Source: Albifimbria verrucaria (Eukaryota; Ascomycota; Sordariomycetes; Hypocreales; Stachybotryaceae). From it: a stretch of DNA of 64,000 nt. The position numbers and the translations under genes were made by a program. The stretch spans positions 620,001 to 684,000 of the forward strand of contig JAHREC010000045.1 in the NCBI GenBank assembly GCA_020081605.1, given 5' to 3'. This document shows positions 25,276 to 36,900 of this stretch, in pieces. The notes under the pieces are model-generated. The model made no database searches, had not been told where the DNA came from, and saw only the letters and a program-made list of their open reading frames with translations. How positions within the stretch are numbered: position 1 is the stretch's first letter; every line of letters begins with the position of its first letter.

Positions 25276-25629
25276 CTATCGGGGTTTTGGTGAATCACGG
25301 TTGCGTACGTTTGGTTTCTGGTGCTGGTCTTGGTGCTGGTCTTGGTGTTGGTCTTGCTGATGCTGATGCTGGTGCTGGTGCTGGTGCTGGTGCTGGTGCT
25401 GGTGCTGGTGCTGCTCGTCAACCTCGGAGGAGACGGTTGCCATGGCTTCTTTTCGCGGCGAAGGCCGTTGTGCGGCCGGGTCGGGTCCGGTAGCATCGGA
25501 GCCGCGTAGCTTGATGTCTTCAATCTGCTTTCTAGTCGCGATTGAAAGGCGCTCGCCCATGGCACGCAGGTCGTCCAAGATTTGCTTCAGCTGCACGTCA
25601 TCGTCGAGGGCGGGAGCACTGTCGGTCAT
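25276..25629 (-). CDS. Small hypothetical protein with Gln-His repeat
   Basis: I do not recognise this protein. The chosen ATG at 25629 gives 117 residues. Residues 1 to about 50 are acidic and helical in pattern (VQLKQILDDLRAMGERLS, then TRKQIEDIK), suggesting a short coiled coil or helical hairpin. A Pro/Ser linker leads to an alternating His-Gln run coded by CAC/CAG codons, continuing as repeats with Asp. A longer frame extends upstream to 25812 but its extra part looks non-coding. It could be a real regulatory protein or a chance frame around the repeat. Confidence 0.45.
   Translation of the reverse strand: MTDSAPALDDDVQLKQILDDLRAMGERLSIATRKQIEDIKLRGSDATGPDPAAQRPSPRKEAMATVSSEVDEQHQHQHQHQHQHQHQHQHQQDQHQDQHQDQHQKPNVRNRDSPKPR
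25321..25415. repeat. Six-base GGTGCT microsatellite
   Basis: A tandem array of GGTGCT-type units with a GGTCTT variant at one side. It reads as His-Gln repeats on the minus strand and as Val-Leu or Gly-Ala repeats on the plus strand. Length is likely variable. Confidence 0.85.
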
Positions 25630-28149
25630 GTTACGCAACTGAGTTTCTCCAGTGTGAGCTGGGAGCGTTGAGGTTGTTGGCCCATTGCAGCCATGACTCC
25701 ATCTTTCTGTTGGTATCCAAGTGTTTAAATAAACCAGACGGGGAACCAAGCAAAGCCAGGGGTCGTATGGTATAGATCGGCTGCCTCTTGCGCCAAGGTG
25801 CGTGTGGAACACGAGACGACGAGTGGGGACGGGCTGGGAACTGAGATGAGATTGACAGACAAATGGAAGAGGAAACGATCAATCAGCCTGCAGGGTGGAA
25901 CCTCGGTGGGCGTCGCTCAACCATATATGCAGTGCAGAAGCTTCCAGTACTTGGTTGGCACTTGCACGACGCTGTGCCCGGTACACGAGCTCCCGAGTCA
26001 CGCATACACGGGAGCTCAACACAGACACAGGCTTTGACACAGCCAACGCTGGGCCAGAGCTCGGTATTCCAAATCTCTGCGCGCCGTAGCGTGGGCTTTG
26101 ACGCACTAAACCGCCATGTTTAGGTCACTGTCCAGCTGGACAGCGCTGCCGTCAGAGGCGCTTGCGGCGTTTCTTCTCCAGCATCGAAGCCTGAAGATCG
26201 GTCTAGACCCGCAGGACCCTGCAGATGAAACGCTACGGATGCCCTTGGGATGCCCTACGGGAGTTGGGGAATGGGTGATCTAGGCCCTAGGCTAGCGGGA
26301 CAACCGCCACTTAGGGCGTGGTTTGTTCCGTACCTACGCTCCGATTTGCCATCCCTGCTGATCGAGGAGGGTTGCATGCTGTCTCATCTCCCGTGATGTT
26401 TATTTCTCTGTTGGGCAACCCTGGGAGCAATTGCTCCTCGGTGCAGCATCGGGCAATAGCCTGCCATATGGGACCAAGGCCGAGCACGGTGAGCCTTTGA
26501 CGGTCCAAGGCCCTTTTCCACCAGAAGGGCTCTTGCCACAGTGCCTGCAGAAGTTCCTGTTCCTCTTCAGAAGAGCCAAGGCCAGTCAGTCATATGATAT
26601 GATGTGATTGAGCTCGATGGGCCCACGTCGTCACCGCTGCTTCTCTACCGATCATCTCCCTGCTCGTCCAGTTACCCATCCCGAGCCCCTCCCAAAGCGT
26701 ACACACTTCGTGGGCCTTGCCGGAACTGGCTCCGGCGCATTTCAAAGACCCTATTGGCCCTATGCCGAGATTCGGCCTGCGCGTGTCAGCCCCAGCACAC
26801 ATGGTGGTGGGCATGGAGACAAGGGCTTGGGCTTGTGGTAAAAGCGGAGCGACAACAGATCGGGCTTGGCAGAGAAATCAACTAAGTGAATGGATACACT
26901 GGAAGCATCTAGTCGCTCTTTAGGTTTTCACCAAGGGCCACTCTGTGACGGCTTTCCCGAAACCATCTCATTATGGACTACCCGCGGGAGCCAGCCCGGC
27001 TTGGTTGGTATAATGGGCGACTGTCCTCATTTGGAGAAGCCAGCGAGTCAGTGAGACTGTCGGGGCGTCCAGCACCCGGTATTTCAATGCAGGGTTTTGA
27101 AGCAATTACCGTCACTTTTGGATCGTATAATGGCTGCACGTCCTTGGGCAATTCTTAGCCCGTGATTCCTGCTCTTGCGACCGTGCATTCCGAGATCGCC
27201 GTTTTATTCACACGCACCGAGGACGTGCCCCGAATTCTGGCTGGCCATGACAGAAGGCCATGGCAGAAACATCTACATAGAGCTTCAATGGTGGAGGTGA
27301 GTGTATGTCGACACCCTGACCGTGGCACTCCCCTTCCCTTCACCGGTCATCACTTTCCACTGCATACTCTCAAGTCTCGTATTTATGCAGCTCATCCTCA
27401 AGAGCCATCCCATTCGCGACAGAACCGTCAGCCGGAGCAAAGGCGGCTTTTGTGTCTGCTTAGAAGTATCAGGCAAGGCAAGTTCACAAAGCGAGCACGT
27501 AGGCTGGCGAATCCAAATGGCTATTTGTTTTTGTCCAACTCGAAATCGAGGTTCAAAGCCGCAGTTGGTTGAGTATTCTGATTCAATTGTTTCGAATAAG
27601 AAGCTGCAGATCGGCAGGGTTCTCTTTGCCAGATGAGTAGTGCCGCCACCGAAGTGAGCCGGAGCTCAATCTCCTTTACACTGTGGCCGTCTAGAACAAC
27701 GCATTCCCGACATCATCCCGACCGCCTAAAATCATCCACCGTCCGGAGGATAGTCACCGGGAAGGTTGCCCACATGGTACAATATGGAGAACCAAAACGT
27801 TGAAACAAAACTGGCATAACATATAGAGAGGAATTTGAATCATAAAACAAACGAATGCTTACTGTGCTGTGGAAACAGAAAAGAAGAAAACTTTCTAGAG
27901 ACGAAGACAAGACAAGAATGACCAATTCTATTCATTGCCTAGTCGTGTCATTCCCAGTACGCTCGGGGCAAGGCTCTTTTCCCTTGGTCATATGCGACAT
28001 CTTGCTGCGCAATGAGGGTTTATCGTCAATAACTTACTTGTGACATTCAGCTTGGCCAAGCTGGCTAATATTTACAAATTGAAATGTACAATAGTGTACA
28101 ATGACCAGATACTATCCGCACAGGGATGAACCCTGGAATCCGTCGCTAT
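25630..28149. other. Long intergenic region
   Basis: About 2.5 kb with several open frames of 60-136 codons on both strands, none with a recognisable domain. The best is 27162-27572 on the plus strand, which is Arg/Pro/His-rich and unlikely to be coding. A perfect short hairpin lies at 25987-26017. The last part includes the 3' end of the FMN oxidase gene. Confidence 0.45.
25987..26017. repeat. Perfect 9-bp inverted repeat
   Basis: GAGCTCCCG and CGGGAGCTC are separated by 13 bases. It lies in non-coding sequence about 360 bases upstream of the Gln-His protein start. A protein-binding palindrome or chance are both possible. Confidence 0.6.
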
Positions 28150-29668
28150 CTACTGGAGCCAATTGTTCGGCGTCCATTTCACCTAGAAACCACGTTAGCT
28201 GTTGCGCCGCAGAATACTCGTGATTGATCTGCTCACATAGTCGGGGTGATCTTCTTCAAATCAGCAACGCCCAGGTTGCCGGCATCAATGGCCAGCTCCT
28301 TCTTGAAGAGCGAGATAGCGTGCTCAACACCTGCTTGACCGAAGATGTTGGAAAACATGAAGGGTCGGCCGAGACCCACGGCACGAACGCCCAGAGCCAG
28401 CAGGCGAAGCACATCGCCGCCATATCGGATGCCACCATCAGCGTAAACCTCGATTTTCTTGAAGACTTCGGGGCCTCCTCGTGGATTTCAAGAGCAATCT
28501 CAAGGGCAGAAGGAGCGCCGTCAAGCTGACGGCCGCCGTGGTTGGAGATAATAATAGCCGGTACGCCGTTTTCCATGGCAAGGCGTGCATCCGCGGCGGA
28601 GCTGATGCCCTTGAGGATGATGGGGAGATCGGTCATAGTCGTCAACTCCTTGTAGAAGTCCCACTATTGCCACAATTAGTATATTTCGTGACAACCCCCC
28701 AATTCTCAAGATGGCTGTTTGTGGTCTGAAGTCTAAGCATAAGTAGGGTGATGGCTTACAGTGAACTTGTTAAAGTTGGTGTTCCTGGCAATGTGTTAGT
28801 CACGCTTGGGAAAAGCACAAAGTACATCGTTTCACTCACGCAGATCCGACGCCGAAGCGGGCTGCTCGGTGACGGTTTGATCCTGCGGCAGAGTCCACAG
28901 TGAAGACGAGGGCATCAGCGCCAGCCTTCTTGCTTCGATCGAATAGCTCTTGAACCGAGGTCATGTTGCTCGAAAGGTACAGCTATGAATATCCAAGTTA
29001 ATAAAAAACCTCCGCTAAATGGTTCCGTTTGAGTAGTACCTGCTGGAACACAACTTGTCCCTCGGCCTTGGCGGCGTGAATCTCCTCCAGTGTCTTGCTG
29101 GAGTAGAGACTGGGCTTCATGCATGTCAGATCAAGCCCCACCACGCCGGGTTGTTTCGGCACCTACAATGTAAAGAAGTTTGCCAGCATTGGCACCTTTG
29201 ACGAGGTTCAACTCGGCGTCTTCGTGGGCAAGATTTGCCCTGGCGCAGGGGCTGATGAAGAACAGGGCGGAGAAGTTGTGACCAAGAATAGTCGTTCTAC
29301 AACATTATTAGCGGGTTTGGATATGCCAGCTCAAAGAAAGCAGCTCCTTACGGCAGAGTGCTCTGAACATCGCTGATGTCAACCAAGACGCGAGGCTTGA
29401 AGCGGTAACGGTTGAACACCTCCAGGTTGTTTCGGTACGAGTACTCGCCAGAAGCGCCGTTGCGGTAGTAGGTATAGTTCTCGGCGGGCAGATAATGCTC
29501 GGCCACCCACTCGAAGTCGTGCAATCCTACGACCTTGGTGATGTTGGGGAGCTGGCCTTTGGGCAGGTCGCTCAATGAAAGTTCGATGCCGGTGTCTGGC
29601 ATGTCGAGGAACGGGCGGGCAGCGAGTGCGCCCGTCATCAGGGCCGAAGCCATCAATTGAGTACGCAT
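28150..29668 (-). CDS. FMN-dependent alpha-hydroxy-acid oxidase/dehydrogenase
   Basis: An enzyme that oxidises an L-2-hydroxy acid such as lactate to the keto acid using FMN. It lacks the N-terminal haem domain of cytochrome b2. Seven exons: 29668-29352, 29296-29167, 29114-29040, 28982-28840, 28784-28760, 28663-28237 and 28182-28150. Landmarks are ISPCARANLAHEDAELNLVKG, the FMN-binding PIILKGISS, SNHGGRQLDG with the catalytic His and the substrate-binding Arg, YADGGIRYGGDVL and the phosphate-binding GLGRPF. Frame breaks at GGGG 28470-28473 and GGGG 28243-28246 (plus strand) each need one base; the second repair joins a last exon coding for KWTPNNWLQ, giving 383 residues. The N-terminus (MRTQLMASALMTGALA) looks like a signal peptide, which is uncommon in this mostly intracellular family. 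Confidence 0.88.
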
Positions 29669-31191
29669 GATGTGCCGAGGGTGGACAATGTAGCTACACT
29701 TTAGTCGATGAAGGATGAGGAAAAAAGCTCTGGCACCGACTGCTTGGGAATGATCTGCCCTTCCTCTTAAGTATTCACAGAGGAAACGATGGAGCCAAGG
29801 TATTGGGTCCTTCATGGGTGGGTGGATGTTCCCACAGTATATACCATGAAGACAATTGAAAGAGTAGTTGGTTGTGATGCAACCCACCCCATTCTTGGCA
29901 GGTGAATGAAAGTTGGGTGATGGAGATGACCATACCATGACATGACATGGGTCAGATGGGCGGCGAGTCCAATGCAATGTGATCCTCTGCGATTTGGAGC
30001 ACGCACATTAAAACTCAACCGACCAAACTACTGCTCAATCAGGAAATCAAAATAACGTCTTGGCCTCCTATAGAGGGACCATCGCCTCGCCCGATCTCGG
30101 CTTGTTTGCGATGGGTGTAAGACGTTGATTGCCGAGACCTCAACGGCGGACCCGGCACTGCAACCTTGGCTCATATTGACAGGCAAGATTCCCTGATGAA
30201 GCAGCCAGAACAAGGACAGCAGGGGTTGGGGGTTTCGATGGGTCTTGCGAGCCAGTATAACCCCGAAGCTTGGACAAGGACCCCCAAGAACATAGACTCG
30301 ACGGATGATTTCCGAAGCAACTGTGGAGAGATTATTCAATGCGGGTTCGTCCGGTCTCTGCATGACATACCCCACCAACCCTTGGCTCATTAAATCTTTG
30401 CACGTTGGGGAAGGTCTAGTGTGTGTGAGTTAAGTTGATGTGTCTGAGATAAGAACGGTATTGGCCTCTCGTCTTGGGCGTAGGGCACAGACGAAACAAC
30501 CTTATGGCGAGACGCAAGCCCGCATGAAAACAGGATCATCACGGCAGTGATGCGGGCTGCCTGCCATCTGATAACCTAAATTACAGTATTAACATTCCGT
30601 TCTCTAGCTTCGACGCTTGCGGGTGACTAGCGCATTGCGACAGGATCAAGGATCCCTGAAAGCCCACGGTTCACTCAGGAACTACATTCCCTTTGGTGTC
30701 CCATTGGCCTGCGCAACCTTGCCATGGGGTAGCGTCCCGTGTAAGCGTTTTGTAAGCGCAGCGCCCTTGCTAAGGTGGTGACCCCAGCCCCTACGACGAG
30801 CCATTTCAAGCAAAGCACATCCATCCCACTCGGCTGGCAATCAGCAGCTACGTCAGAAGGTCAGGCGGAATGAGCCTTGTTACTCCATGTCTTTGCCCAT
30901 CTCATCGCCGTGCCGCAAGATGGCATCGCCTCGTTTCGGTGACGAGCGCCACTTTGCCGCAGTCAAGAAGATAATCAAGATACAAGAAGCCCAAATGCCG
31001 TTCATCTTGAAGAGAAGAAAATGGGCAACCTAGCTTTCACATTGTGACTATACGATTCGGAGCATAATCCACTCCCCAGTCGCATCTGCAACCAAGCCAC
31101 TACGCAGTAATCTAGAAATCGCCCCCTGCTCTAGCCTGCGGGGCTGTTCAGTCGTCATCAACTAGGCACCGGGCAAAGAGAACCAAGGATC
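29669..31191. other. Intergenic sequence, no supported gene
   Basis: About 1.5 kb that should hold the diverging promoters of the FMN oxidase (-) and the glycine-rich protein (+). GC content is higher than in most intergenic parts. Frames such as 30028-30390 on the minus strand show no domain. Confidence 0.45.
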
Positions 31192-31454
31192 ATGTGTCTC
31201 CCATTCGGATCCCGGAGTCAACGGGACGCTGGCTTTGACACAAGCGGCTTCAACGCGCGTCCCATCGCATCAGATCAATCGAGCTTCAAGCGGCGCCATC
31301 GCAAGGCACCTCGTTCACGAAAAGCAAAGCGTAGCGGCTATGGGCATTCAGGGGGACAGCCTATGTAGGGTTTTATGGTAGTGACGCGGGAGGAGGCAGT
31401 GGTGGCGGTGATGGTGGAGGAGGAGGAGGAGGATGTGGAGGTGGTGGTGGTTAA
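31192..31454 (+). CDS. Small glycine-rich protein, probable gene
   Basis: The ATG at 31192 opens MCLPFGSRSQRDAGF, continues through a strongly basic segment (FKRRHRKAPRSRKAKR) and reaches a stop shortly after the run GGGGG at 31351-31355. With one extra G in that run the frame continues into FYGSDAGGGSGGG and a run of glycines broken by one Asp and one Cys, ending at TAA 31452-31454. The product would be 87 residues. The layout (Met-Cys start, basic middle, Gly-rich Cys-containing tail) is one I associate with small uncharacterised fungal proteins. Function unknown. The alternative is a 58-residue protein plus an unrelated GGA/GGT repeat. Confidence 0.5.
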
Positions 31455-32704
31455 CATACAGTATATGGCCCTATACTTGACGATACAATAAAATAACCCC
31501 TTTTATTAACAATTCCTCTCTTGTCTCTCCTTTCAAGTTTAGCTTAGCATTTGTCAAGACAATCACCCTGGTTCATCCAGTCATCCCAGTACATCAAGCT
31601 CGGGTCGTTCTTTCGGTCACTTTGCGTGAACTGCAATGCAAGCTACTTAAAACACTCATTCTTATCTTCTCTCAGACATCCACGAGAATGAGGCTGCGAG
31701 AATGGGAAGAGGCTGGTCATTGACTTCGCCTTTGCCTTTGCCTTTGCATTCAATTCGAATAAACCCGCATTGAACCAACTGTGGTAGCACGGTGAAAGCT
31801 AGGTAAAGATTTGAAGCTCCAATTACCTCATAATCTAGCGACCGAGCTATTTAACGAACTGACGGTCGCATCGTATTGAAGCAGGAGCTCGACTTGTAAG
31901 AACAACGTCAATTACGATCAACGTCTCTGGTCTTGTAAGTCTGCCTTTTCCATCGTTGTTCGAGACCGCCAAAGAAACAAATATAAATGCAAAACCATGC
32001 CTGCACAAGGCATCTGGACCAATTTGGCTCTCGTAAACAGTGGATGCCGCTCTAGTCCAGTTTTGACATAGCAGCGTCCTTCGGCCAAAGCTCTTTTCCC
32101 GTAGGGCAGTTGGAATGACAAGTCCATGTACTTTGAATCTTGCCCAGTCAGTGTATTGAGTAGCCCTTCCCGTGCAGACTTGCGATGCGTGTCGGTTTCG
32201 GATCTGCCCAATGATCCATAATTAATCTAATGGCAACTCTTTGGTCCTTGCCCTCGTGTCCTAGGCTTGAGTCGTGGTGCGCTTGAGCCAGGGGTGACTT
32301 TGTCATCAAACAGCGTGTCTTAACAAACCCCGGTGTTCGTTCGTTTGCCGAGCGACCGGGCTTAGTCAAAGCCCGCATTAGACGCACGCTGCGCTGGTAT
32401 GTGATGCGGGACGCTGAGTAGTGTAGTGGCTGTCCATGGCTCGCGGCAATCGTAGATTCACCGAGAGGGCGGCCGGAGGTGGTGTTGGCTGTAGGAATAG
32501 CACACTTAGCAAGATTTACGCTGGTCGCAACGTTATTCAATTGAACATGTGTGAGGCTATAAGAACTCTCTGCCCGTACGACACAGAGCTTATGGTCTGC
32601 CTTACCAGATCATTAGCATCAACCGCAAAGCGATACTTTCACATTGCCAACTCCAATCCTAATCCTCACATATACTACAACACTTACTCCTGAGAACATT
32701 CATC
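31455..32704. other. Intergenic sequence, no supported gene
   Basis: About 1.25 kb upstream of the NmrA-like gene. Minus-strand frames at 31918-32540 show no domain and are probably non-coding. A short CTTTGC repeat lies near 31728-31748. Confidence 0.45.
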
Positions 32705-33743
32705 ATGTCTAAGCTTCTTACTGTATTTGGCGCGACCGGTAACCAAGGCGGCTCGGTCATTCGAACGATCCTTAACGACCCTGTCCTCTCTAAGGAATTC
32801 AAGATCCGCGGTGTCACCCGCGATGCCAAGAAGCAATCTTCAAAGGATCTTGAAGCCAAAGGTGTCGAGATGGTAGAGGTATTAGCAGACAACCACTTAC
32901 ATACATCTTGTGTCACACTGACCTGACCCTTTTCCAGGCCGACATGTCTACACCCGAGGCGGCTGCTCCGCTGTCGATGGAGCTCACACTGTTTTCGTTG
33001 TCACCAACTTCTGGGAATCCATGTCGGCTGCCACCGAGATTGCCCAGGGCAAAGCTGTCACAGATGCAGCCAAGGCCGCCGGTGTGCAGCACCTCATATT
33101 CTCATCCCTCATCAACACATCCAAAGCCAGCCAAGGTCGCCTTTCCCACATTTCGCACTTTGACGGCAAGGCCGAAATTGGCCTCTATATGCAGGATAGC
33201 GGTGTACCCACTACTCTGGTCCTGCCAGGCTTGTTCATGACCGAGTTCTTCAACTTCATCAAGAAGGGCGAGGATGGAGCCTATCTCCTGGCTCTACCTG
33301 TCCACGGGGACAAGGCCCAGTTGCCTGCCTTCCTGCCCGCTACAGATATGGGTAAGTAGTCATTTCCTGCTAGTCTCACAGTTCGCATCAAGAATCCTAT
33401 GTCCTAACAATCTTCAGGTAAATATGTCAAGGCTGCCATCAAGCATTTCCCGTCATACACCGGGAAACAGATTCTTGCTGCCCCAGAATATCTCAGCCCA
33501 AACGAACTGATGGCTCAGTGGTCGGAAGCTACTGGAAAGGAGGGCAAGTATCTACAGGTTGATCCAGACGTCTTCAAGACATTCCTGCCACCTCCTGTAG
33601 CACAAGAGCTACTTGAGAACATGCTACTTCTAGAAAACCCGGGCTACTATGCTGGCGCGGATTTGCAGCCCAGCCAAGACCTCTTGGGCGAAAAGGCAAC
33701 GACATGGAAGCAGTTCGTCGAGGAAAACAAAAGTCGCTGGTAG
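32705..33743 (+). CDS. NmrA-like NAD(P)-binding protein
   Basis: An atypical short-chain dehydrogenase of the NmrA/HSCARG group; members sense the NADP(H) balance or act as reductases. Exons are 32705-32878, 32938-33351 and 33418-33743. The dinucleotide-binding motif is at the N-terminus: LLTVFGATGNQGGSVI, with the GxxGxxG pattern. Other family blocks are HLIFSSLINTSKASQG, ISHFDGKAEI and LVLPGLFMTEFF. The normal catalytic Tyr-x-x-x-Lys of short-chain dehydrogenases is not seen, as usual for NmrA proteins. One frame break near 32965-32969 needs one base, giving 304 residues, a typical length. It converges on the NLR-like gene, with 212 bases between the stops. Confidence 0.88.
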
Positions 33744-33955
33744 TTTACTCTAGAAATATGGGATGGCACAACAGGCTCGAAAACGCCTTGAATAATATAT
33801 GGATACCAAATCAAAACAATACAATACTATTCACGTTCGAACTCCTGTGTGAAAATGTTCTTGAACATAAGTGAGTTTACTAGACTACCACCAGCCGTCC
33901 TAAATGTCGAATAATCTCAATGGTCATAGTAATTTAAATTAGATGCCTGAGTATA

Positions 33956-36900
33956 TCAGTCGGTTTTCAGGTGGCCTTCCAAGGCCTCTCTAGCGTGGAT
34001 CTTCAGTTGTCTGGTTCCATCGGCCAGGCCCCTGCCGACATGAAGACCTACTCCATCGACCATTCTCCCTACTTGTTGTCCTACTCCCTCAACTACGTTT
34101 CCAACATGATCTCCAGCAACCAGTATTGCTTTGTCCAGTCGGTTCTGAAAACTTCCACCTTCCAATAGATTCCCTATGCCTTCGGTGACGACGCCAGCTG
34201 CTTCATTGAGTGTCGATTGGGCTTCTGCGAGGTGTGTCTGTAGTGGTGGCAGAGCTCGGGGCGGACCAAGCTCAGTTCTAGCCGAAGCAACTAGCGTCTT
34301 GTCGCTTTCCACAATCTTCTCGCCAAGCGGGTACCAGCCTACTCGCTTGTACTGTCGTGCTCCGCCATGTACCAAGGTGTTGTGAACATTATCCGATGCT
34401 ATGAGTAGTGTCTTCAGGCTCTTACGAACATCATAAGGATCCCATATAAAGTTGTGCACTGTAAGAAATGCTTTGAAGACAGCTAGAGCCAGCAGGACAA
34501 TGCCAATCAGCTGAGCTGTCGCTATGCTCGCTCTAAGAACAACTCTGAAGGACCAAAGTGCCACCACACGAGCAGGCTTCGTCAACCCATAGAAGAAATT
34601 GACTACAGGTATAAGATATCGAAGAGCTAGAAAAATCAAGACGAAATGCACTGATATCGTCAGTAACAGCGTCTTCCAGCCTCCTCCATTCTCCAAGGCA
34701 CCCAATCGTATTGCTGTCATCAGCAACTGGAGGAAGGAAAGGAGCCAGAATGCTAAGCTAAATCTGAGCATGTTTCCAATGTTTTCTGCATCCGAGAACA
34801 TGACCTTTCCACATGCTAGGAGCGTCGCCAGAGCTGAACAAATGGCGAAGAGAGATCTGTCAATGGTGCAGAAGGCGTTGAAGATAGCGTAGGCAAATGA
34901 GACCTCCAGTAAAGGCGACGCAGTTCGTGGTGTGTGTGCGGTGAAAATCAGGGCCATGTTCCCAATAGTGCTGGAGACAATGAACTTGGTGAATTGGTAA
35001 CAGAATCTCCAGAAGCCAAAGTCCTTCTGCATGTCTACATAGCCCGAGGGATGGCTCCATGCCCAACTGAACTGGCCCCAAGCATGATACCAGTAGTACG
35101 CACCCCATGACGGAAAGTATCTGCACCGAACAATGAAGAGAACGAGGCCTGGAATGAAATACCAAAGCCTCAGAGGAGGCAAGTCACCTGTATCGTAGAT
35201 TCTCCAGAAAAAGGCGGCCACTTGCTGTAGCTCTACCAATGCCAGTTCGATCCTGGCAAAATGGGTTGCCAGAGCTTGTCTCGCAATCTGTCCAAATGAT
35301 TCTAGGACTGCGACAACATATTGAACACATTGGCCGTTGATTATTGTGGGAAGGATGCGCACAAGCTCTTTAAGCGGCGCTTCTTGAACCTCCTGGGGAC
35401 ATGGTTACTCAGTGTAAGGAATGGTTCGTCATGTAGCACAAGTGGCTCATTCTTATCGTGAATTAAGAGACTATACTTCATGTGCAACTGTGTAAGAGGA
35501 TTGACGATGGATTTCCGAATGAAGTCGTTGTTGACTTGAAATAAGTCATACGTGCTTTGGGCTGCAACGATATGCTCGGCCTTGACTTGGTGTAGACGAC
35601 GGACTTGCTCAAAGTTCTCAGTAGAGACTCTCGTCAGTCCTATACTAGGATTAGGACAAGGCCGGATGTCAATAGCGATATGTGCTGTCCGAAGATAGAA
35701 TCCCCTATGCCTGGTTGTTGTTGGACTCATGACCGTCTCATCAATCCGAGGATCACGCCATTCAAAGCAATGGAGTACGAATTTGGCCGACGCATATTCT
35801 GGGTCGTTATCTTGACAGATAAATGCTTCCATGAGGTCCCTTCCAGGAGATAGACTCTCCCAATATGGGTACAGTGCGCTCTCCTCGAAAAGCTGAGCAA
35901 GGTAAACCAAAGGATGCAGAGGAGAGTATGAAGAGCCTCCTGCCGTAGCTAAAAGGGCACTGTATATGGGATCAACCGCGAATCGCAAGGCGACTAGACG
36001 CAGGTTACGAGCCGCCTCTATCAATAACTTTGGCGAACCATATGGTCGCGGCAAGGTGGGATTGGTTTCAAGATACTCATCAACACGCAGTTTTCTGACC
36101 GCGGACTTTTCGCCTAATATTCGGATTCTAGTGTTGGACAGTTTATCTGCTGCTTCCTTCCCAAGCAAGGCAATTGATATTTCTGTTGTAGGGAAGCTTC
36201 GTGCTTTCTCGGTTTTCTGGCGTTGGTGCTCGAGGCGTGACGATGGAGAGTCGAACTGAAACTTCTTGAGTATACACAGGTCCTTAGCTGGCTGAAGAAG
36301 AGATTCTTGAGCCCGCTGCAAGGCTAAGACGTACTCCCTATCGGAGAAATGTCCTGGGACTACACGCAGCGGTCGACTAATGAAGTCCATTAGAGCCTCG
36401 AGATACAGGAGTGAATCGTGGACAGCTCCCCAATCATCTGGTCAAATGTGGTCTGCAAGGCGTAAGAGGCACTCCATTCCGGGTCCTCTGTCAAACTTGC
36501 TTTCAGCTGACGCTTCCTCTCGGCAGCCTCCTCGACCGTCGAAAAGTTCAATTTGGACTTTTCCAGGTGGTAAGCCCAGAAATTCCAAGCGTACTGCACC
36601 AGTGGTATGTCCCATTCAGCGAAAGAATTTGCATGAACGAAGGTGGTGAAGCGGCAAACTGTCATGCATATGTGTGACAGGTCACGGTGTGCTTGCTCAA
36701 GTGGGAATTTGAACTTGCCAGCCTCAGTGAGATGTGGCATGGCTCCTCCTCGTGTCAAGGCCTTCAAGTAGGAAGGGTGTTTGAATTGCAGAGTTCCATC
36801 GGAGCAAATGTCGACAATGGAACTGACGTAGTTTCGAATGTCACTTTCTGCTACGGCAATACGTTCCTCACAATGTTTTCTGTCAAATAGACTTATAAAG

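Noticed and set aside
27162..27572. 136-codon frame on the plus strand
   Set aside because: No domain, no plausible splice partners, and an Arg/Pro/His-rich composition typical of chance frames in this GC range.
31360..31455. Simple GGA/GGT repeat only
   Set aside because: I kept it as the tail of a small gene because one missing G in a homopolymer joins it to a plausible upstream coding frame, although the repeat-only reading is not excluded.
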